A stretch of DNA of 39,511 nucleotides from Candidatus Aerophobota bacterium (lineage in GTDB: Bacteria > Aerophobota > Aerophobia > Aerophobales > B47-G16): the NCBI GenBank assembly GCA_003648815.1, contig QMPZ01000003.1, positions 1 through 39,511 on the forward strand. The letters run 5' to 3'. Each line of letters opens with the position of its first letter. Within the stretch, counting starts at the first letter, position 1. Positions 1-10,448 of this stretch are shown one piece after another. Made by a program: the position numbers and the translations under genes. Below the pieces are notes generated by a model, which saw nothing but the letters and a program-made list of their open reading frames with translations, did no database searches and was not told the DNA's origin.

Positions 1-1531
1 CTCCCTGATCTTCCTCAACTCCTCTAATTTCATCTTGTTCCCTCAATTTTAAGGCAGGCCTAAAGTCTTGTATATTTCGAGTAACCTTACCCTGGCCTAC
101 CAGCATTTTCCATATTCTCTCTTTATCCTTGTTCTTCAAATAGTAGTCTATGTATTTTGCCGCCCTTTTGCCCGCTCCTGCTGCCGAAATTACTGTAGCT
201 GCTCCGGTAGTAACATCACCACCGGCAAACACGCCCACCTTTGTCGTGGCGCCTGTTTTTTCGTTGACCAGAATGGTCCCTCGGACCGGATCGACCTTCA
301 AACCCGATGTTGTCTTGGCTATCAGGGGAGAGGGAGCCTGTCCGATGGCTACCCCCACCGTATCTAAGGGCATCTCAAATTCGGAGCCTTCTATGGGAAT
401 GGGTCTTCTTCTTCCTGAGGAATCAGGTTCGCCTAAGCGCATCCTGATGAGCCTTGCCTTTCTCACCCAGCCGTCCTCGTCGCCGATGTATTCCACCGGG
501 GCAACAAGAAACACAAATTCTATTCCCTCCTCCTCGGCATTTTCTATCTCCTCAATCCTGGCGGGCATCTCATTCCTTGTCCTTCGGTAAAGTATACTTA
601 CCTTCTTTGCCCCCGCCCTTAGGGCAACCCTTGCCGAGTCCATGGCTACATTTCCTCCACCAATCACGCCAACTTTTTTGCCGACCTTAACGGGGGTGTC
701 ATATTCGGGAAACTTATATGCCTTCATCAAGTTCATCCTCGTCAAAAACTCGTTGGCGGAGTAAATGCCCAAAAGATTTTCTCCAGGAATATGCATAAAT
801 CTCGGAAGACCCGCACCAGTCCCTATGAACACAGCTTCGTACCCATCCTCATTCATGAGCTCATCAACTCTCCTCGTCCTGCCCACAAAGAAATTGGTAA
901 CTATCCTCACCCCCAAGGACTTAATGTAATCTATCTCCCTTTTCACAATCTCCTTGGGCAACCTGAACTCGGGAATACCGTAGACGAGAACTCCTCCTGG
1001 AACATGAAGGGACTCAAAAATGGTGACGGAATAGCCCTTTTTGCTGAGTTCGCTTGCGCACACGAGACTGGCAGGTCCTGAACCAATCACTGCCACCTTT
1101 CTTCCATGAGAGGACTTTGAGGAGGGAGGAGCTGGGTCATTCTTCCTCGCCTCATGGTCGGCGACAAACCTCTCCAGCCTTCCAATGGCTACGGGTGCTC
1201 CTTTACGGGATAAAATACAGCTCTTCTCGCACTGGTCCTCCTGGGGACAAACCCTTCCACAGACCGCCGGAAGGGGATTGTTTTCCTTTATCAGCTTAGC
1301 TGCTTCCAAGAATTTTCCTTCCTTTATCTTTTTGATAAAGCCGGGTATATCAACCTCCACAGGACATCCCTTTACACAGGAAGGATTGCGGCATTGAAGG
1401 CACCTGTTTGCCTCCTCTAACGCCTCTTCCTCCGTATAGCCCAGGGCAACTTCATCAAAACTTTTTATCCTTTCCTGGGGCTGTCTTTTCCTCATAGGAG
1501 TTCTTTTTAGGATAAGCTTTTTGCTGCCCAT
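1..1531 (-). CDS. NADPH-dependent glutamate synthase-like / NfnB-type FAD oxidoreductase subunit (C-terminus beyond window edge)
   Basis: Frame read by hand from ATG at 1531 with no in-frame stop to position 1 (so absent from the ORF track). Translation MGSKKLILKRTPMRKRQPQERIKSFDEVALGYTEEEALEEANRCLQCRNPSCVKGCPVEVDIPGFIK with CxxCxxxCxxxCP Fe-S motif, VIGSGPASL and VIGGGNVAMDSAR dinucleotide folds. Directly abuts the NfnA-like ORF. Confidence 0.9.
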   Translation of the reverse strand, partial: MGSKKLILKRTPMRKRQPQERIKSFDEVALGYTEEEALEEANRCLQCRNPSCVKGCPVEVDIPGFIKKIKEGKFLEAAKLIKENNPLPAVCGRVCPQEDQCEKSCILSRKGAPVAIGRLERFVADHEARKNDPAPPSSKSSHGRKVAVIGSGPASLVCASELSKKGYSVTIFESLHVPGGVLVYGIPEFRLPKEIVKREIDYIKSLGVRIVTNFFVGRTRRVDELMNEDGYEAVFIGTGAGLPRFMHIPGENLLGIYSANEFLTRMNLMKAYKFPEYDTPVKVGKKVGVIGGGNVAMDSARVALRAGAKKVSILYRRTRNEMPARIEEIENAEEEGIEFVFLVAPVEYIGDEDGWVRKARLIRMRLGEPDSSGRRRPIPIEGSEFEMPLDTVGVAIGQAPSPLIAKTTSGLKVDPVRGTILVNEKTGATTKVGVFAGGDVTTGAATVISAAGAGKRAAKYIDYYLKNKDKERIWKMLVGQGKVTRNIQDFRPALKLREQDEIRGVEEDQG

Positions 1532-2374
1532 TTACTTACCCCTGTTTATGTTCTTCTCGAACCTGTCGAGGGAAATTTTTTCTTCCTCTTCATACATCCT
1601 CAACCTCTTCATGAGAAGGTCGAAGTTAACCTTATGAGCATCAAACTCAGGTCCATCCACGCAGGCAAACTTCGTCTCTCCGCCTATTTCGACTCTACAG
1701 GATCCACACATTCCCGTCCCATCGACCATTATTGGATTTAGGGAGACTATCGTCTTTATCTTGTATTTTCTCGTCAAATCAGAAGCTGCCTTCATCATCG
1801 GAACAGGACCCACGGCAAAGACCCTGTCTATCCTCCTGCCTTCCTCGAGGAATTTTTTTAAAAGATCGGTGACGAATCCCTTGACCCCCTTGGAGCCGTC
1901 ATCGGTGGTGACGTAGTACTCGTCGCTTAACTTTTTAAGCTCATCTTCTAAGAGGAGAAGTTTTTCGTTTCTTGCTCCGTTGATCGTGATGACGTAATTG
2001 CCTGCCTCCTTCAAAGCTTTAAGGAGAGGATAAAGCACTGCGGTGCCGAATCCACCTCCTAATGCCGCGATGGTGCCAAAATTTTCAATCTCCGTGGGGT
2101 TTCCCAAGGGTCCCAAAAGGTCCGATATGTTATCACCCACTTTAAGGAGGGAAAGGTATTTCGTGGTCTTTCCCACTACCTGAAAGATGATGCTCACCGT
2201 GCCCTTTTCTTTGTCGGTATCTGCAAGGGTGAGGGGAATCCTTTCCCCCTCTTCATACGCTCTCAGGATAACAAATTGTCCAGGCCTGGCAGACCTGGCG
2301 ACATGGGGAGCCTCTATGACAAATAGGTTTGATCCTGGCCCCAGCGTCCTTTTTTCTAATATCCTGTAGCCCAT
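1532..2374 (-). CDS. Sulfide/dihydroorotate dehydrogenase-like FAD/NAD-binding protein; NfnA-type subunit
   Basis: 280 aa; ferredoxin-reductase fold and C-terminal MVDGTGMCGSCRVEIGGETKFACVDGPEFD [2Fe-2S] motif typical of NfnA/SudB. Confidence 0.9.
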   Translation of the reverse strand: MGYRILEKRTLGPGSNLFVIEAPHVARSARPGQFVILRAYEEGERIPLTLADTDKEKGTVSIIFQVVGKTTKYLSLLKVGDNISDLLGPLGNPTEIENFGTIAALGGGFGTAVLYPLLKALKEAGNYVITINGARNEKLLLLEDELKKLSDEYYVTTDDGSKGVKGFVTDLLKKFLEEGRRIDRVFAVGPVPMMKAASDLTRKYKIKTIVSLNPIMVDGTGMCGSCRVEIGGETKFACVDGPEFDAHKVNFDLLMKRLRMYEEEEKISLDRFEKNINRGK

Positions 2375-2419
2375 AGCCAGTGCCTCCTTGCGCTTTCAAT
2401 GTTGGACTACCTCCTATTC

Positions 2420-2446
2420 ATTATATTAACAGGAAATTGCCTTCAA
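2420..2446 (-). promoter_or_regulatory. Putative promoter for nfnA-nfnB
   Basis: Minus strand TTGAAG-(15 nt)-TATAAT about 45 nt upstream of the NfnA start; AAGGAGG before the ATG. Confidence 0.45.
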
Positions 2447-2473
2447 GTATTTGTTGAATTTTATGGTCAAGGG

Positions 2474-2620
2474 TTAGTCCAGATTCGGCAAATTCTTCTT
2501 CAAAGCAGCCAACACTTCAAATCTGGACATAGTTTTTGATGACCAGGAAAGCTCATTAAAATAAAACAAAAATTTACCAAACATCCTTACTATGGTTGCC
2601 CCAACAGCATACTTGAACGC
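2474..2620 (-). pseudogene. Possible short coding remnant in the hslU-nfnA intergenic region
   Basis: 48 sense codons (AFKYAVGATIVRMFGKFLFYFNELSWSSKTMSRFEVLAALKKNLPNLD*) with no clear start, inside an otherwise empty 250-nt gap. Confidence 0.2.
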
Positions 2621-2625
2621 TCAAA

Positions 2626-3978
2626 TTAAAGGATATATCGGGACAGGTCCTCACTTTCCACTATGTCCTTTAACCTCTCCCTGACATATTTGGCGGTGAT
2701 GGTAAAGGATTTTCCCTTCATATACGGAGCCTCAAAGGAAATTTCCTCCAATAGCTTTTCCATAACCGTATGCAGCCTCCTTGCTCCAATATCCTCCGTC
2801 CGCTCATTGACCAGAAAGGCTAAGGAGGCAATTTCCCTAATTGCCTCCTCCTCAAATACGAGATCTACCCCCTCTGTCTTCATTAAGGCCTGAGACTGTT
2901 TTATTAAGGCATTTTTCGGCTCGGTTAATATCCTCTCAAAATCCTTCTGGTTAAGCCTTTTTAGCTCTACTCGGATGGGAAATCTTCCCTGAAGTTCGGG
3001 AATTAAATCAGAAGGGGAGACATCATGGAAAGTCCCCGCAGCTATGAAGAGGATGTGGTCAGTCTTGACGGCTCCATAGCGAGTAATTACCGTTGTTCCC
3101 TCCACGATGGGCAAAAGGTCCCTTTGCACACCTTCTCGGGAGACATCGGCTTTATTTATTCCTCCTCCGGCGATCTTGTCTATCTCGTCGATGAATATTA
3201 TCCCCGAGTTTTCCACCCTCCGCAGGGCTTCCTCGACGACCTTATCTCTGTCGATAAGTTTCTGAGCCTCCTCTTCGGTGATGATCTGACGGGCTTCTTT
3301 GATGGGAACCTTTCTTTTCCTTAACCGTTTAGGAAACATATCGCCCAACATATCCTGAAAGTTCATTCCCAACTGTTCTGCACCGGCACTGCTGAATATT
3401 TCTATCATCGGGACGAACTTCTCCGCCATCTGTATCTCAACTAATCTGTCCTCCAATTCCTTGTTCCTGAGTTTCGCCCTCAGCTTCTCCCTCGCCTTTC
3501 TCGCCTTCTCCACTCTCTCGTTCTTCTCATCATCCCTCTCCGATGGACTTGTCCGGGGAAGGGGCAGAAGAATGTCCAATAGCCTCTCCTCGGCAAGTTC
3601 CTTTGCCTTCTCCCTTACCCGCTTCATCATCTCCATCCTCACCGTGTGGACCGCTACATTGGTCAGATCCCTGACCATGGATTCCACATCTCTACCCACA
3701 TAGCCCACCTCAGTGTACTTACTCGCCTCAACTTTTAAAAAAGGAGCCTGAGCCAGCTGAGCTAATCTCCGGGCAATCTCCGTCTTTCCCACCCCGGTAG
3801 GCCCTATCATGATAATGTTCTTGGGGGCAACTTCGTCACGAAGTTTGGCGGGTAGTTTCTGACGACGCCAGCGGTTTCGCAAGGCGATGGCTACAGCGCG
3901 CTTGGCTTCCTTCTGTCCAATGATGTATTTGTCGAGCTCCTTTACGATATTCTTAGGAGTGAGCCATTTTTCCCTCAT
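2626..3978 (-). CDS. hslU: ATP-dependent protease ATPase subunit HslU
   Basis: 450 aa; [17 protein letters not shown], Walker [19 protein letters not shown] Walker B; adjacent to hslV. Confidence 0.97.
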   Translation of the reverse strand: MREKWLTPKNIVKELDKYIIGQKEAKRAVAIALRNRWRRQKLPAKLRDEVAPKNIIMIGPTGVGKTEIARRLAQLAQAPFLKVEASKYTEVGYVGRDVESMVRDLTNVAVHTVRMEMMKRVREKAKELAEERLLDILLPLPRTSPSERDDEKNERVEKARKAREKLRAKLRNKELEDRLVEIQMAEKFVPMIEIFSSAGAEQLGMNFQDMLGDMFPKRLRKRKVPIKEARQIITEEEAQKLIDRDKVVEEALRRVENSGIIFIDEIDKIAGGGINKADVSREGVQRDLLPIVEGTTVITRYGAVKTDHILFIAAGTFHDVSPSDLIPELQGRFPIRVELKRLNQKDFERILTEPKNALIKQSQALMKTEGVDLVFEEEAIREIASLAFLVNERTEDIGARRLHTVMEKLLEEISFEAPYMKGKSFTITAKYVRERLKDIVESEDLSRYIL

Positions 3979-4506
3979 TTATAACTCCTCAATGGTGATC
4001 TGGTCGTTGGTATAAATGCAGAGAGAGGCAGTTATGTGCATAGCAATCTCGACAACTTTTCGAGGTGGAAAATCAGTATGTTCTGCCAGAGCTCGAGCGG
4101 CCGCCATGGCATATCCTGCACCTGAGCCAATGGCCACCACCCGCTCATCGGGTTCAATTACATCGCCACTTCCCGAAATGACCAGGGTCCTTTCCCTGTT
4201 GGCCACGATCATCAAGGCCTCCAGCCTTCTCAAGACCTTATCTTGCCTCCAATCCTTGGCCAACTCCAGGGAGGCGCGGGCAAGATTTCCTTGATACTGT
4301 TCAATTTTCTTCTCGAATTTTTCAAAAAGGGTAAGAGCATCAGCCACTGCTCCGGCAAATCCCGCCAGAACAGTTCCCCTGTAGAGCTTTCTTATCTTCT
4401 GAGCTCTTTGCTTCATAATTATGTTCTCAAAGGTGACCTGTCCATCTCCTCCGATGGCCACCTTATCCTTATCCCTGACCGCTAATATGGTGGTAGAATG
4501 AATCAT
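3979..4506 (-). CDS. hslV: ATP-dependent protease peptidase subunit HslV
   Basis: 175 aa; [23 protein letters not shown]...[19 protein letters not shown]...[12 protein letters not shown]; likely short propeptide before the catalytic Thr. Confidence 0.97.
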   Translation of the reverse strand: MIHSTTILAVRDKDKVAIGGDGQVTFENIIMKQRAQKIRKLYRGTVLAGFAGAVADALTLFEKFEKKIEQYQGNLARASLELAKDWRQDKVLRRLEALMIVANRERTLVISGSGDVIEPDERVVAIGSGAGYAMAAARALAEHTDFPPRKVVEIAMHITASLCIYTNDQITIEEL

Positions 4507-4507
4507 C

Positions 4508-5383
4508 TTAAGCTCTCGGATGAGACTTTTGGTAAACCTCCTTTAGCCTGCGAGGAGTTATATGGGTATAAATCTGAGTGGTGGAAAGCCTCTCATGTCC
4601 TAACAGCTCCTGAACGACCCTAAGGTCTGCCCCCCGATTCAAAAGATGGGTGGCGAAGGAATGACGCATCGTGTGAGGAGTGACCCGTTTGGAGATTTCC
4701 GCCAGAGCAAGGTAATCCTTTAGTTTTCTTCTTATCGCTGTCTCAGACAGCCTCCTTCCAAATCTGTTCAAAAAAACAGCCTCCTCCCCCGCCTTCACCT
4801 TCTCCTTCCTTTTCCTTAAATAGTCGGCTAAAGCCTCTATGGCATACCTTCCTAAGGGAATCATCCTTTCCTTGCCTCCTTTTCCCTTTACCCTTACCAC
4901 CTCTTCTGAAAGGTCCAAATCATCTAAATTTAAACCAACTATCTCGGCTATCCTCATACCAGTTGCGTACAAAAGTTCCAGAATAGCTTTATCTCTGCAA
5001 CGAAAAAAGTCCTCTCCTTCCACCTTCTCCAGGAGGGACTTTACCTCATCTTCCTCTAAGAAAGAGGGAATCCTTTTATCCAGCTTGGGACTGCGCAGGT
5101 TAGCCAGAAGAAAAGAGGCAAGGTGTCCCTTAGAATAAAGATAATGGAAAAAACAACGAAGGGCTGCTACCCGTCGAGCAAGGGTTGACTTCGTCATTCC
5201 TTTTTCCTGAAGCTTTCTTAAATACCTTCGGGCAAGGGAGTAGTCCACCTCTTCTACATCTTTGTGTATGGAGCTTAAATATTTTCCAAAATCCCTGATA
5301 TCGCTCAGATAAGCCTTAATCGTCTGAGGAGAAAGGCTTTTCTCATTTTTCAGGTACTGAGTAAACTGGCTCAGAAACTTCAT
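4508..5383 (-). CDS. xerC: Tyrosine recombinase XerC-like
   Basis: 291 aa; N-terminal SAM-like domain and catalytic motifs [37 protein letters not shown]. Confidence 0.93.
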   Translation of the reverse strand: MKFLSQFTQYLKNEKSLSPQTIKAYLSDIRDFGKYLSSIHKDVEEVDYSLARRYLRKLQEKGMTKSTLARRVAALRCFFHYLYSKGHLASFLLANLRSPKLDKRIPSFLEEDEVKSLLEKVEGEDFFRCRDKAILELLYATGMRIAEIVGLNLDDLDLSEEVVRVKGKGGKERMIPLGRYAIEALADYLRKRKEKVKAGEEAVFLNRFGRRLSETAIRRKLKDYLALAEISKRVTPHTMRHSFATHLLNRGADLRVVQELLGHERLSTTQIYTHITPRRLKEVYQKSHPRA

Positions 5384-7499
5384 TCTTCCTAACTCTCCTT
5401 CTCATGATCTTAATAAGGACGCTGTCCATTCTCTTTTCCTCTATTATATAATCATCGACTTTTTTGTCACATTTAGGACACCTTATCTGACCCTTGATCT
5501 TCACCAGATAAGGATTTTTGCAATAAGGACACTCCTCCTTTAAAGGCTCGCCTTCCAGGACGAACTCACATTGAGGAAATTTTGAACATCCATAAAAGAC
5601 TTTCCCATCCCTGGATGTCCTCTGTATTATCTCTCCGTCACAACCACGGGAAGGACATCTTATCCCCGTGCTCCTGACAAGAGGTCTGGTGTTCTTGCAA
5701 TCAGGATAGTTAGAGCAGGCCAAGAACTCCCCGTATCGACCAAACTTGAGGACCATCTTCGCCCCGCACTTCTCACATTTAAAGCTTTCCACTTCCAGAC
5801 CATCCCTTTTCACATTCTTCATCTCCTCCTCGGCCTTTTTCAGGTCCTTCTTGAAACACTCATAAAACTCCTCTACCAGCGCCGTCCATTTTTTCTCCCC
5901 CTGCTCGACTATGTCCAGTCCCTCCTCCATTTGAGCGGTAAACCCCGTATCGATGATGGTAGAAAAGCTTCTCTTCAGAAGTTCGGTCACCACCCTCGCC
6001 AAGGGCGTGGGGACGAGCTTGCCTTTTTCCTCCTTTACGTAACCTCTCTCCTTGATGGTGGAGATGATGGGTGCATAAGTACTTGGCCTGCCTATTCCCT
6101 TCTCCTCCAATGTCTTTATAAGAGTAGCCTGAGTATAACGAGAAGGGGGTTGAGTAAAGCATTGTTTTAAGACAAGTTCCTTTAATTTTAAGACAGAGCC
6201 TTTCCTGAGCGGGGGAAGATCTTCCTTCTCCTCAACCCTTTCCCTGTAAATCAGGGTAAAGCCAGGAAACTCAACTTTTCTGCTCTCAGCCCTGAAAAGA
6301 AAAGGTCCTCCTTTGATGTCCACGCTGACCACCTTAAGGATCATCTCCCTCATCTGTGAGGCAACAAATTTCCTCCAGATTAAATCGTAGAGCTTAAAAT
6401 GATCCTGGGAGAGATACGGCTTCACCTTATCCGGAGTCCTCCAGATACTGGTGGGTCTTATCGCCTCATGAGCATCCTGGCTGGATTTTCTGTTTTTATA
6501 TTGAGGTATATCCTTCGGCAAGAACTCCTCTCCCAGCTCCTTTCTCAGGTACTTTCTTGCCTCCTCCTGGGCCTCCTTAGCCACCCTCACCGAATCCGTC
6601 CTCATGTAAGTGATCAATCCCACCCTGCCCTCACCTCCGATTTCCTGTCCTTCATATAGCTCCTGGGCTATCCTCATCGTCTTGTTAGCAGAAAACCCTA
6701 ATCGAGACCATGCTGCCTGCTGCAGGGTGCTGGTGATAAAAGGAGGGGAGGGAAATCTTCTTTTTTCCTCTTCCTTCACCTTATCTACACGGCATCTTTC
6801 TTTCCTTACCCTCTCGATAACTTCTCTCACTTTACCTTCACTCTTTATAGCTACCTTTTTTCCATCAATCTGAGCTAACTTTGCCTCTAAAATAGCTTTC
6901 TTTCTCAAGGGGGCAAATTTAGCCAAAACTGTCCAGTACTCCTGGGGATTGAATTCCTCAATTTCCTTCTCTCGCTCGCAAATCAACCTCACCGCCACCG
7001 ATTGAACTCTTCCTGCTGAAAGTCCTCTTCTTACCTTTTTCCACAAAAGAGGAGAAAGCTTATAGCCCACCAACCTATCCAAAACCCTTCTTCCCTGTTG
7101 AGCCTCTACCTTATTGAGGTCGATCTGAGAAGGATTTTCTATGGCCTTCTGAATTGCTCCTTTCGTTATCTGATTGAAGATAACCCTCACCGCTTTTTTA
7201 TGATTTAGCTCCTGAGAAAGATGCCAGGAAATGGCTTCACCTTCCCTGTCCATATCGGTGGCCAGATAAATTCGTTTTGCCTTTTGGCTCAGCTTCTTAA
7301 GTTTTTCCACAATCTTTTCCTTGCCAGGAATGATCTGGTAGGTAGGCTTAAACCCATTTTTTATGTCCACCCCTAAGCGGTTCTCCGGCAAATCCTTTAT
7401 GTGTCCGTAACAGGATTCCACCTGAAAGGCTTTGCCGAGAAACCTGTTTATGGTCTTAGCTTTGGCCGGAGACTCTACAATGACTAAATTCTTAGACAT
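5343..7499 (-). CDS. topA: DNA topoisomerase I
   Basis: 718 aa; VIVESPAKAKTI, YLATDMDREGEAI, YMRTDSVRV and C-terminal zinc finger repeats. Confidence 0.97.
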   Translation of the reverse strand: MSKNLVIVESPAKAKTINRFLGKAFQVESCYGHIKDLPENRLGVDIKNGFKPTYQIIPGKEKIVEKLKKLSQKAKRIYLATDMDREGEAISWHLSQELNHKKAVRVIFNQITKGAIQKAIENPSQIDLNKVEAQQGRRVLDRLVGYKLSPLLWKKVRRGLSAGRVQSVAVRLICEREKEIEEFNPQEYWTVLAKFAPLRKKAILEAKLAQIDGKKVAIKSEGKVREVIERVRKERCRVDKVKEEEKRRFPSPPFITSTLQQAAWSRLGFSANKTMRIAQELYEGQEIGGEGRVGLITYMRTDSVRVAKEAQEEARKYLRKELGEEFLPKDIPQYKNRKSSQDAHEAIRPTSIWRTPDKVKPYLSQDHFKLYDLIWRKFVASQMREMILKVVSVDIKGGPFLFRAESRKVEFPGFTLIYRERVEEKEDLPPLRKGSVLKLKELVLKQCFTQPPSRYTQATLIKTLEEKGIGRPSTYAPIISTIKERGYVKEEKGKLVPTPLARVVTELLKRSFSTIIDTGFTAQMEEGLDIVEQGEKKWTALVEEFYECFKKDLKKAEEEMKNVKRDGLEVESFKCEKCGAKMVLKFGRYGEFLACSNYPDCKNTRPLVRSTGIRCPSRGCDGEIIQRTSRDGKVFYGCSKFPQCEFVLEGEPLKEECPYCKNPYLVKIKGQIRCPKCDKKVDDYIIEEKRMDSVLIKIMRRRVRKNEVSEPVYSVPEK

Positions 7500-7504
7500 A
7501 AGCC

Positions 7505-8647
7505 TTAACCTTTAACGAATAGTTTTCCGGGAAGCTCCCGTACCAAACCCTTTAACTGGAGGCCTACCAGGACTGCCGCTACCTTAGAGGCAGACATTCC
7601 GCTACCACTAATTATGAAATCGATATGGACGGGAACATCCTTTAATAAGGAAAAAATTTTTTTCTCCTCTAAAGAAAGAGACCTTTCCTTTTCCTCAGCT
7701 CTCTTCATCGCGGCTCGATCCTCACAAAGAGAAAAGCCCAGCTCTTCCATTACATCCTCGACACTTTCCACCAGCTTCGCCCCCTCTTTGATCAGGCGAT
7801 TTACTCCTTGACTTGTGGGACTGTTTATCTGTCCCGGAACCGCAAAGACCTCCCTTCCTTGTTCCAGGGCAAAGTCGACCGTGATCAAGGCTCCACTTCT
7901 TAAGGGAGCCTCCACCACCAGTACCCCCTTGCTTAAACCACTGATGATGCGATTACGCTGAGGAAAATTCGGTGCTTCAGGTAAGGTTCCAAGAGGAAAC
8001 TCAGAGACCACTGCTCCATTTTTGACGATTTCCTCCATCAGCTTTCTGTTCTCAGGGGGATAGACCACATCTATCCCACATCCGAGCACGGCAATGGTCC
8101 TTGCTCCTACCTCAAGGGCTCCCTGATGTGCTGCCGTATCAATGCCCCGGGCCATTCCACTGACGATGGTAACTCCCCTCCTTCCAAGGTCTCGAGCTAA
8201 CCTTCTGGCCGTAAGCCTTCCATAGGTAGTGGCTCTTCGAGTCCCCACTATGGCAACAGCATTCTCATCCTCCTTTTTCAGCTCACCTCTTACATAGAGG
8301 AGAAAGGGAGGATCGCTGATCGTTCTCAGGTTAACAGGATAAAGTGAATCCTGAAAGTTGACGAGAGTTATGCCCACTTCATCCATATACTCCAGGTCCT
8401 TTTCTACATCTACGCTTTCTCGAGCTCGAACTATGGAAAGGGCCACCTCCTTCCCTATTCCAGGAACCTCCATAAGTTTTTTTACTGAAGCAGAAAGAAC
8501 CTTTCCGGGAGATCCAAAATGCCTCACCAACTCACGACACCTCTTGGGACCAAGATGGGATACCTTGCTTAAAAGTATCCAATCCCTGTAGGAGTCTATA
8601 TGCCTCATACTTTCCTCTCGACGCTTCGCTGCTTCCCCCGAGAGCAT
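7505..8647 (-). CDS. dprA: DNA processing protein DprA
   Basis: 380 aa; VAIVGTRRAT, VSGMARGIDTAAHQGAL, VFAVPGQINSPTSQGVNRLIKEGA; C-terminal winged-helix-like region. Confidence 0.95.
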   Translation of the reverse strand: MLSGEAAKRREESMRHIDSYRDWILLSKVSHLGPKRCRELVRHFGSPGKVLSASVKKLMEVPGIGKEVALSIVRARESVDVEKDLEYMDEVGITLVNFQDSLYPVNLRTISDPPFLLYVRGELKKEDENAVAIVGTRRATTYGRLTARRLARDLGRRGVTIVSGMARGIDTAAHQGALEVGARTIAVLGCGIDVVYPPENRKLMEEIVKNGAVVSEFPLGTLPEAPNFPQRNRIISGLSKGVLVVEAPLRSGALITVDFALEQGREVFAVPGQINSPTSQGVNRLIKEGAKLVESVEDVMEELGFSLCEDRAAMKRAEEKERSLSLEEKKIFSLLKDVPVHIDFIISGSGMSASKVAAVLVGLQLKGLVRELPGKLFVKG

Positions 8648-8662
8648 CTCATCTTGAATAAT

Positions 8663-9973
8663 TTAGAAGGCTCCATTCTGTTCGTCAAGCTCTCTTATCA
8701 CCAGGCCACTTAAAAGCTTGGGATAGAAGTAGCTGGTCTTCGGAGGCATCACTTTGCCGGCAAGGGAGATCTCTCTTATCTGCCTTAAAGAAGGGGGTTT
8801 CAAGAAGAAGGCTATCTGATAGTCTCCTTTTCTGATTAAACTTACTGCCTTCTCCTCATCCTTCACAAAATCGATGTCCTCACCTTTCTTCCAATCCTTT
8901 CTCTTTAAGATCTTCTCCAATATCAGCTCGTTCAAGATAGCACTGTCCACCTTCCCCTGAAAGCTATCCTTATAGGTTTCCTTCAGACTTAAAAAATAAT
9001 ACCTCTTCTCCCCGCAATACATTCCGAAGGCACAGTCCTCTCCTGTGCCTCGCAGTCGCTCAAGCATCCTTTTCCTTTGCCTCTTCTCGTCCTTCGGGGA
9101 AAACTCGAATACCTCTATGTTGAAAAACTCGCTTAAGCTTTCCTTCAGTTGAGCAAGCTTTCTTACTCCAAGATTTCTTACAGCCCTGTGCACGGGAAGG
9201 ATGGTGGCGGAGCCGCCTTCCATATTTAAGAAATACATCATCACAAAATCCTCTCCTCTTCCCTTTCCTCCCATTTCCTCCCTGAAGCTAAGCGCTGTGA
9301 GATAGCGGTGATGTCCATCAGCAATGAACACCTTCTTGTCCTTCATCTCCTCAGCTATCTCCTCGATCACGCTCTTGTCCCTGATGGCTCCTAAACTGTG
9401 CCTTACCCCATCCTTATCCCTTATCGAAAAAAGGAAGCTCGCTCTCTCTATCCGCTCATCCACCCTATGGGAGCGGTCTGAATACAGGGAAAATATAGGG
9501 CTGAAGTTAGCTCTGCAGGCTCTGAGCAACCTTAACCGATCCAGCCTGGCATGAGGAAGGGTCCTTTCATGAGGAAAGATCACTCCGGAGCCGAATTTTT
9601 CCAGTTTCATTAAGGCGATAAATCCTCTTCGCCTTACCCTCCTCTCTTCAAAAGGATACTCCTGCTCATAGACATATATGGCTGGCACTTTTTCCTTTAC
9701 CAATATACCAGAGGAAAGCCATTTTTTAAAGTAATTTCTCGCACGCGTATACTTGTTTTCCTCCTCTGTGTCAGCAGGATATTCCTCGCCTAATATAATA
9801 CGGATGATATTGTAGGGATGAAGCTGATGGTAAAATTTTTGTTCAGAAGGAGAGATCACATCATAGGGAGGAGCCAGAACCTTTGTCAAGTCGCCTACCT
9901 TTTTCTCATCGTAGATGATGCCTTGAAAGGGACGGATCATAAGCATCGATTGGACTCCTTCATCCTGGCTCAC
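8663..9973 (-). CDS. DUF1015 family protein
   Basis: 436 aa; IRPFQGIIYDEKKVGDLTKVLAPPYDVIS and FIADGHHRYLTAL signatures. Likely true start at ATG near 9946 or 9940. Confidence 0.85.
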   Translation of the reverse strand: MSQDEGVQSMLMIRPFQGIIYDEKKVGDLTKVLAPPYDVISPSEQKFYHQLHPYNIIRIILGEEYPADTEEENKYTRARNYFKKWLSSGILVKEKVPAIYVYEQEYPFEERRVRRRGFIALMKLEKFGSGVIFPHERTLPHARLDRLRLLRACRANFSPIFSLYSDRSHRVDERIERASFLFSIRDKDGVRHSLGAIRDKSVIEEIAEEMKDKKVFIADGHHRYLTALSFREEMGGKGRGEDFVMMYFLNMEGGSATILPVHRAVRNLGVRKLAQLKESLSEFFNIEVFEFSPKDEKRQRKRMLERLRGTGEDCAFGMYCGEKRYYFLSLKETYKDSFQGKVDSAILNELILEKILKRKDWKKGEDIDFVKDEEKAVSLIRKGDYQIAFFLKPPSLRQIREISLAGKVMPPKTSYFYPKLLSGLVIRELDEQNGAF

Positions 9974-10448
9974 TTTTCAGCCAATCATCTTTTTCATAAG
10001 GGAAGATCTCCTCTGGCCCAAAAAGACAGGCAATCTCCTGCTGCGCAGATGAAGGAGAATCAGATCCATGGACTATATTTCTTCTCCCATCTGAGGCGTA
10101 TCTTCCCCTGATCGTCTCAGAACCGGCCTCCTCAGGCCTTCTTTCCCCAATAATCTCTCTTATCCTTCTGATCGCTCCCCTCCCCTCCACCACGAGGGCT
10201 ACCGAGGGAGCGGTGAGCATAAACTTGATCAAGCCGGGGAAGAAATGTTTTCCCTTATGCGGACGATAAAACTTCTCAGCTTTCTCCTCGTCAAAACGCA
10301 GCATCTTCAAACCCACTATCTTAAACCCTTCCTTTTCCACCCTTCTTATTACCTCACCGATCAACCCCTTACACACTCCATCCGGCTTAATTAAGACCAG
10401 CGTCCTTTCCATCCTTCCATCCATCCCCTTATCAGCCTTCTCCCTCAC
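9960..10448 (-). CDS. ndk: Nucleoside diphosphate kinase (divergent)
   Basis: [45 protein letters not shown] with active-site His; likely start at Met13 (10412). Confidence 0.9.
   Translation of the reverse strand: MREKADKGMDGRMERTLVLIKPDGVCKGLIGEVIRRVEKEGFKIVGLKMLRFDEEKAEKFYRPHKGKHFFPGLIKFMLTAPSVALVVEGRGAIRRIREIIGERRPEEAGSETIRGRYASDGRRNIVHGSDSPSSAQQEIACLFGPEEIFPYEKDDWLKSEPG

Noticed and set aside
2590-2620. Hairpin TATG..GTTG-GGG-CAAC..CATA after hslU as an intrinsic terminator
   Set aside because: Short interrupted stem and no immediate U-tract on the minus-strand transcript; evidence too weak.
4088-4112. Cluster of XhoI-, NotI- and NcoI-like sites (CTCGAG, GCGGCCGC, CCATGG) resembling a cloning polylinker
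   Set aside because: It lies in frame in hslV and encodes the expected conserved [12 protein letters not shown] segment; coincidence, not vector sequence.
4508-5383. XerC-like recombinase as a mobile-element or integron integrase
   Set aside because: Embedded in a conserved topA-xerC-hslV-hslU housekeeping context with no flanking att sites, tRNA or cargo.
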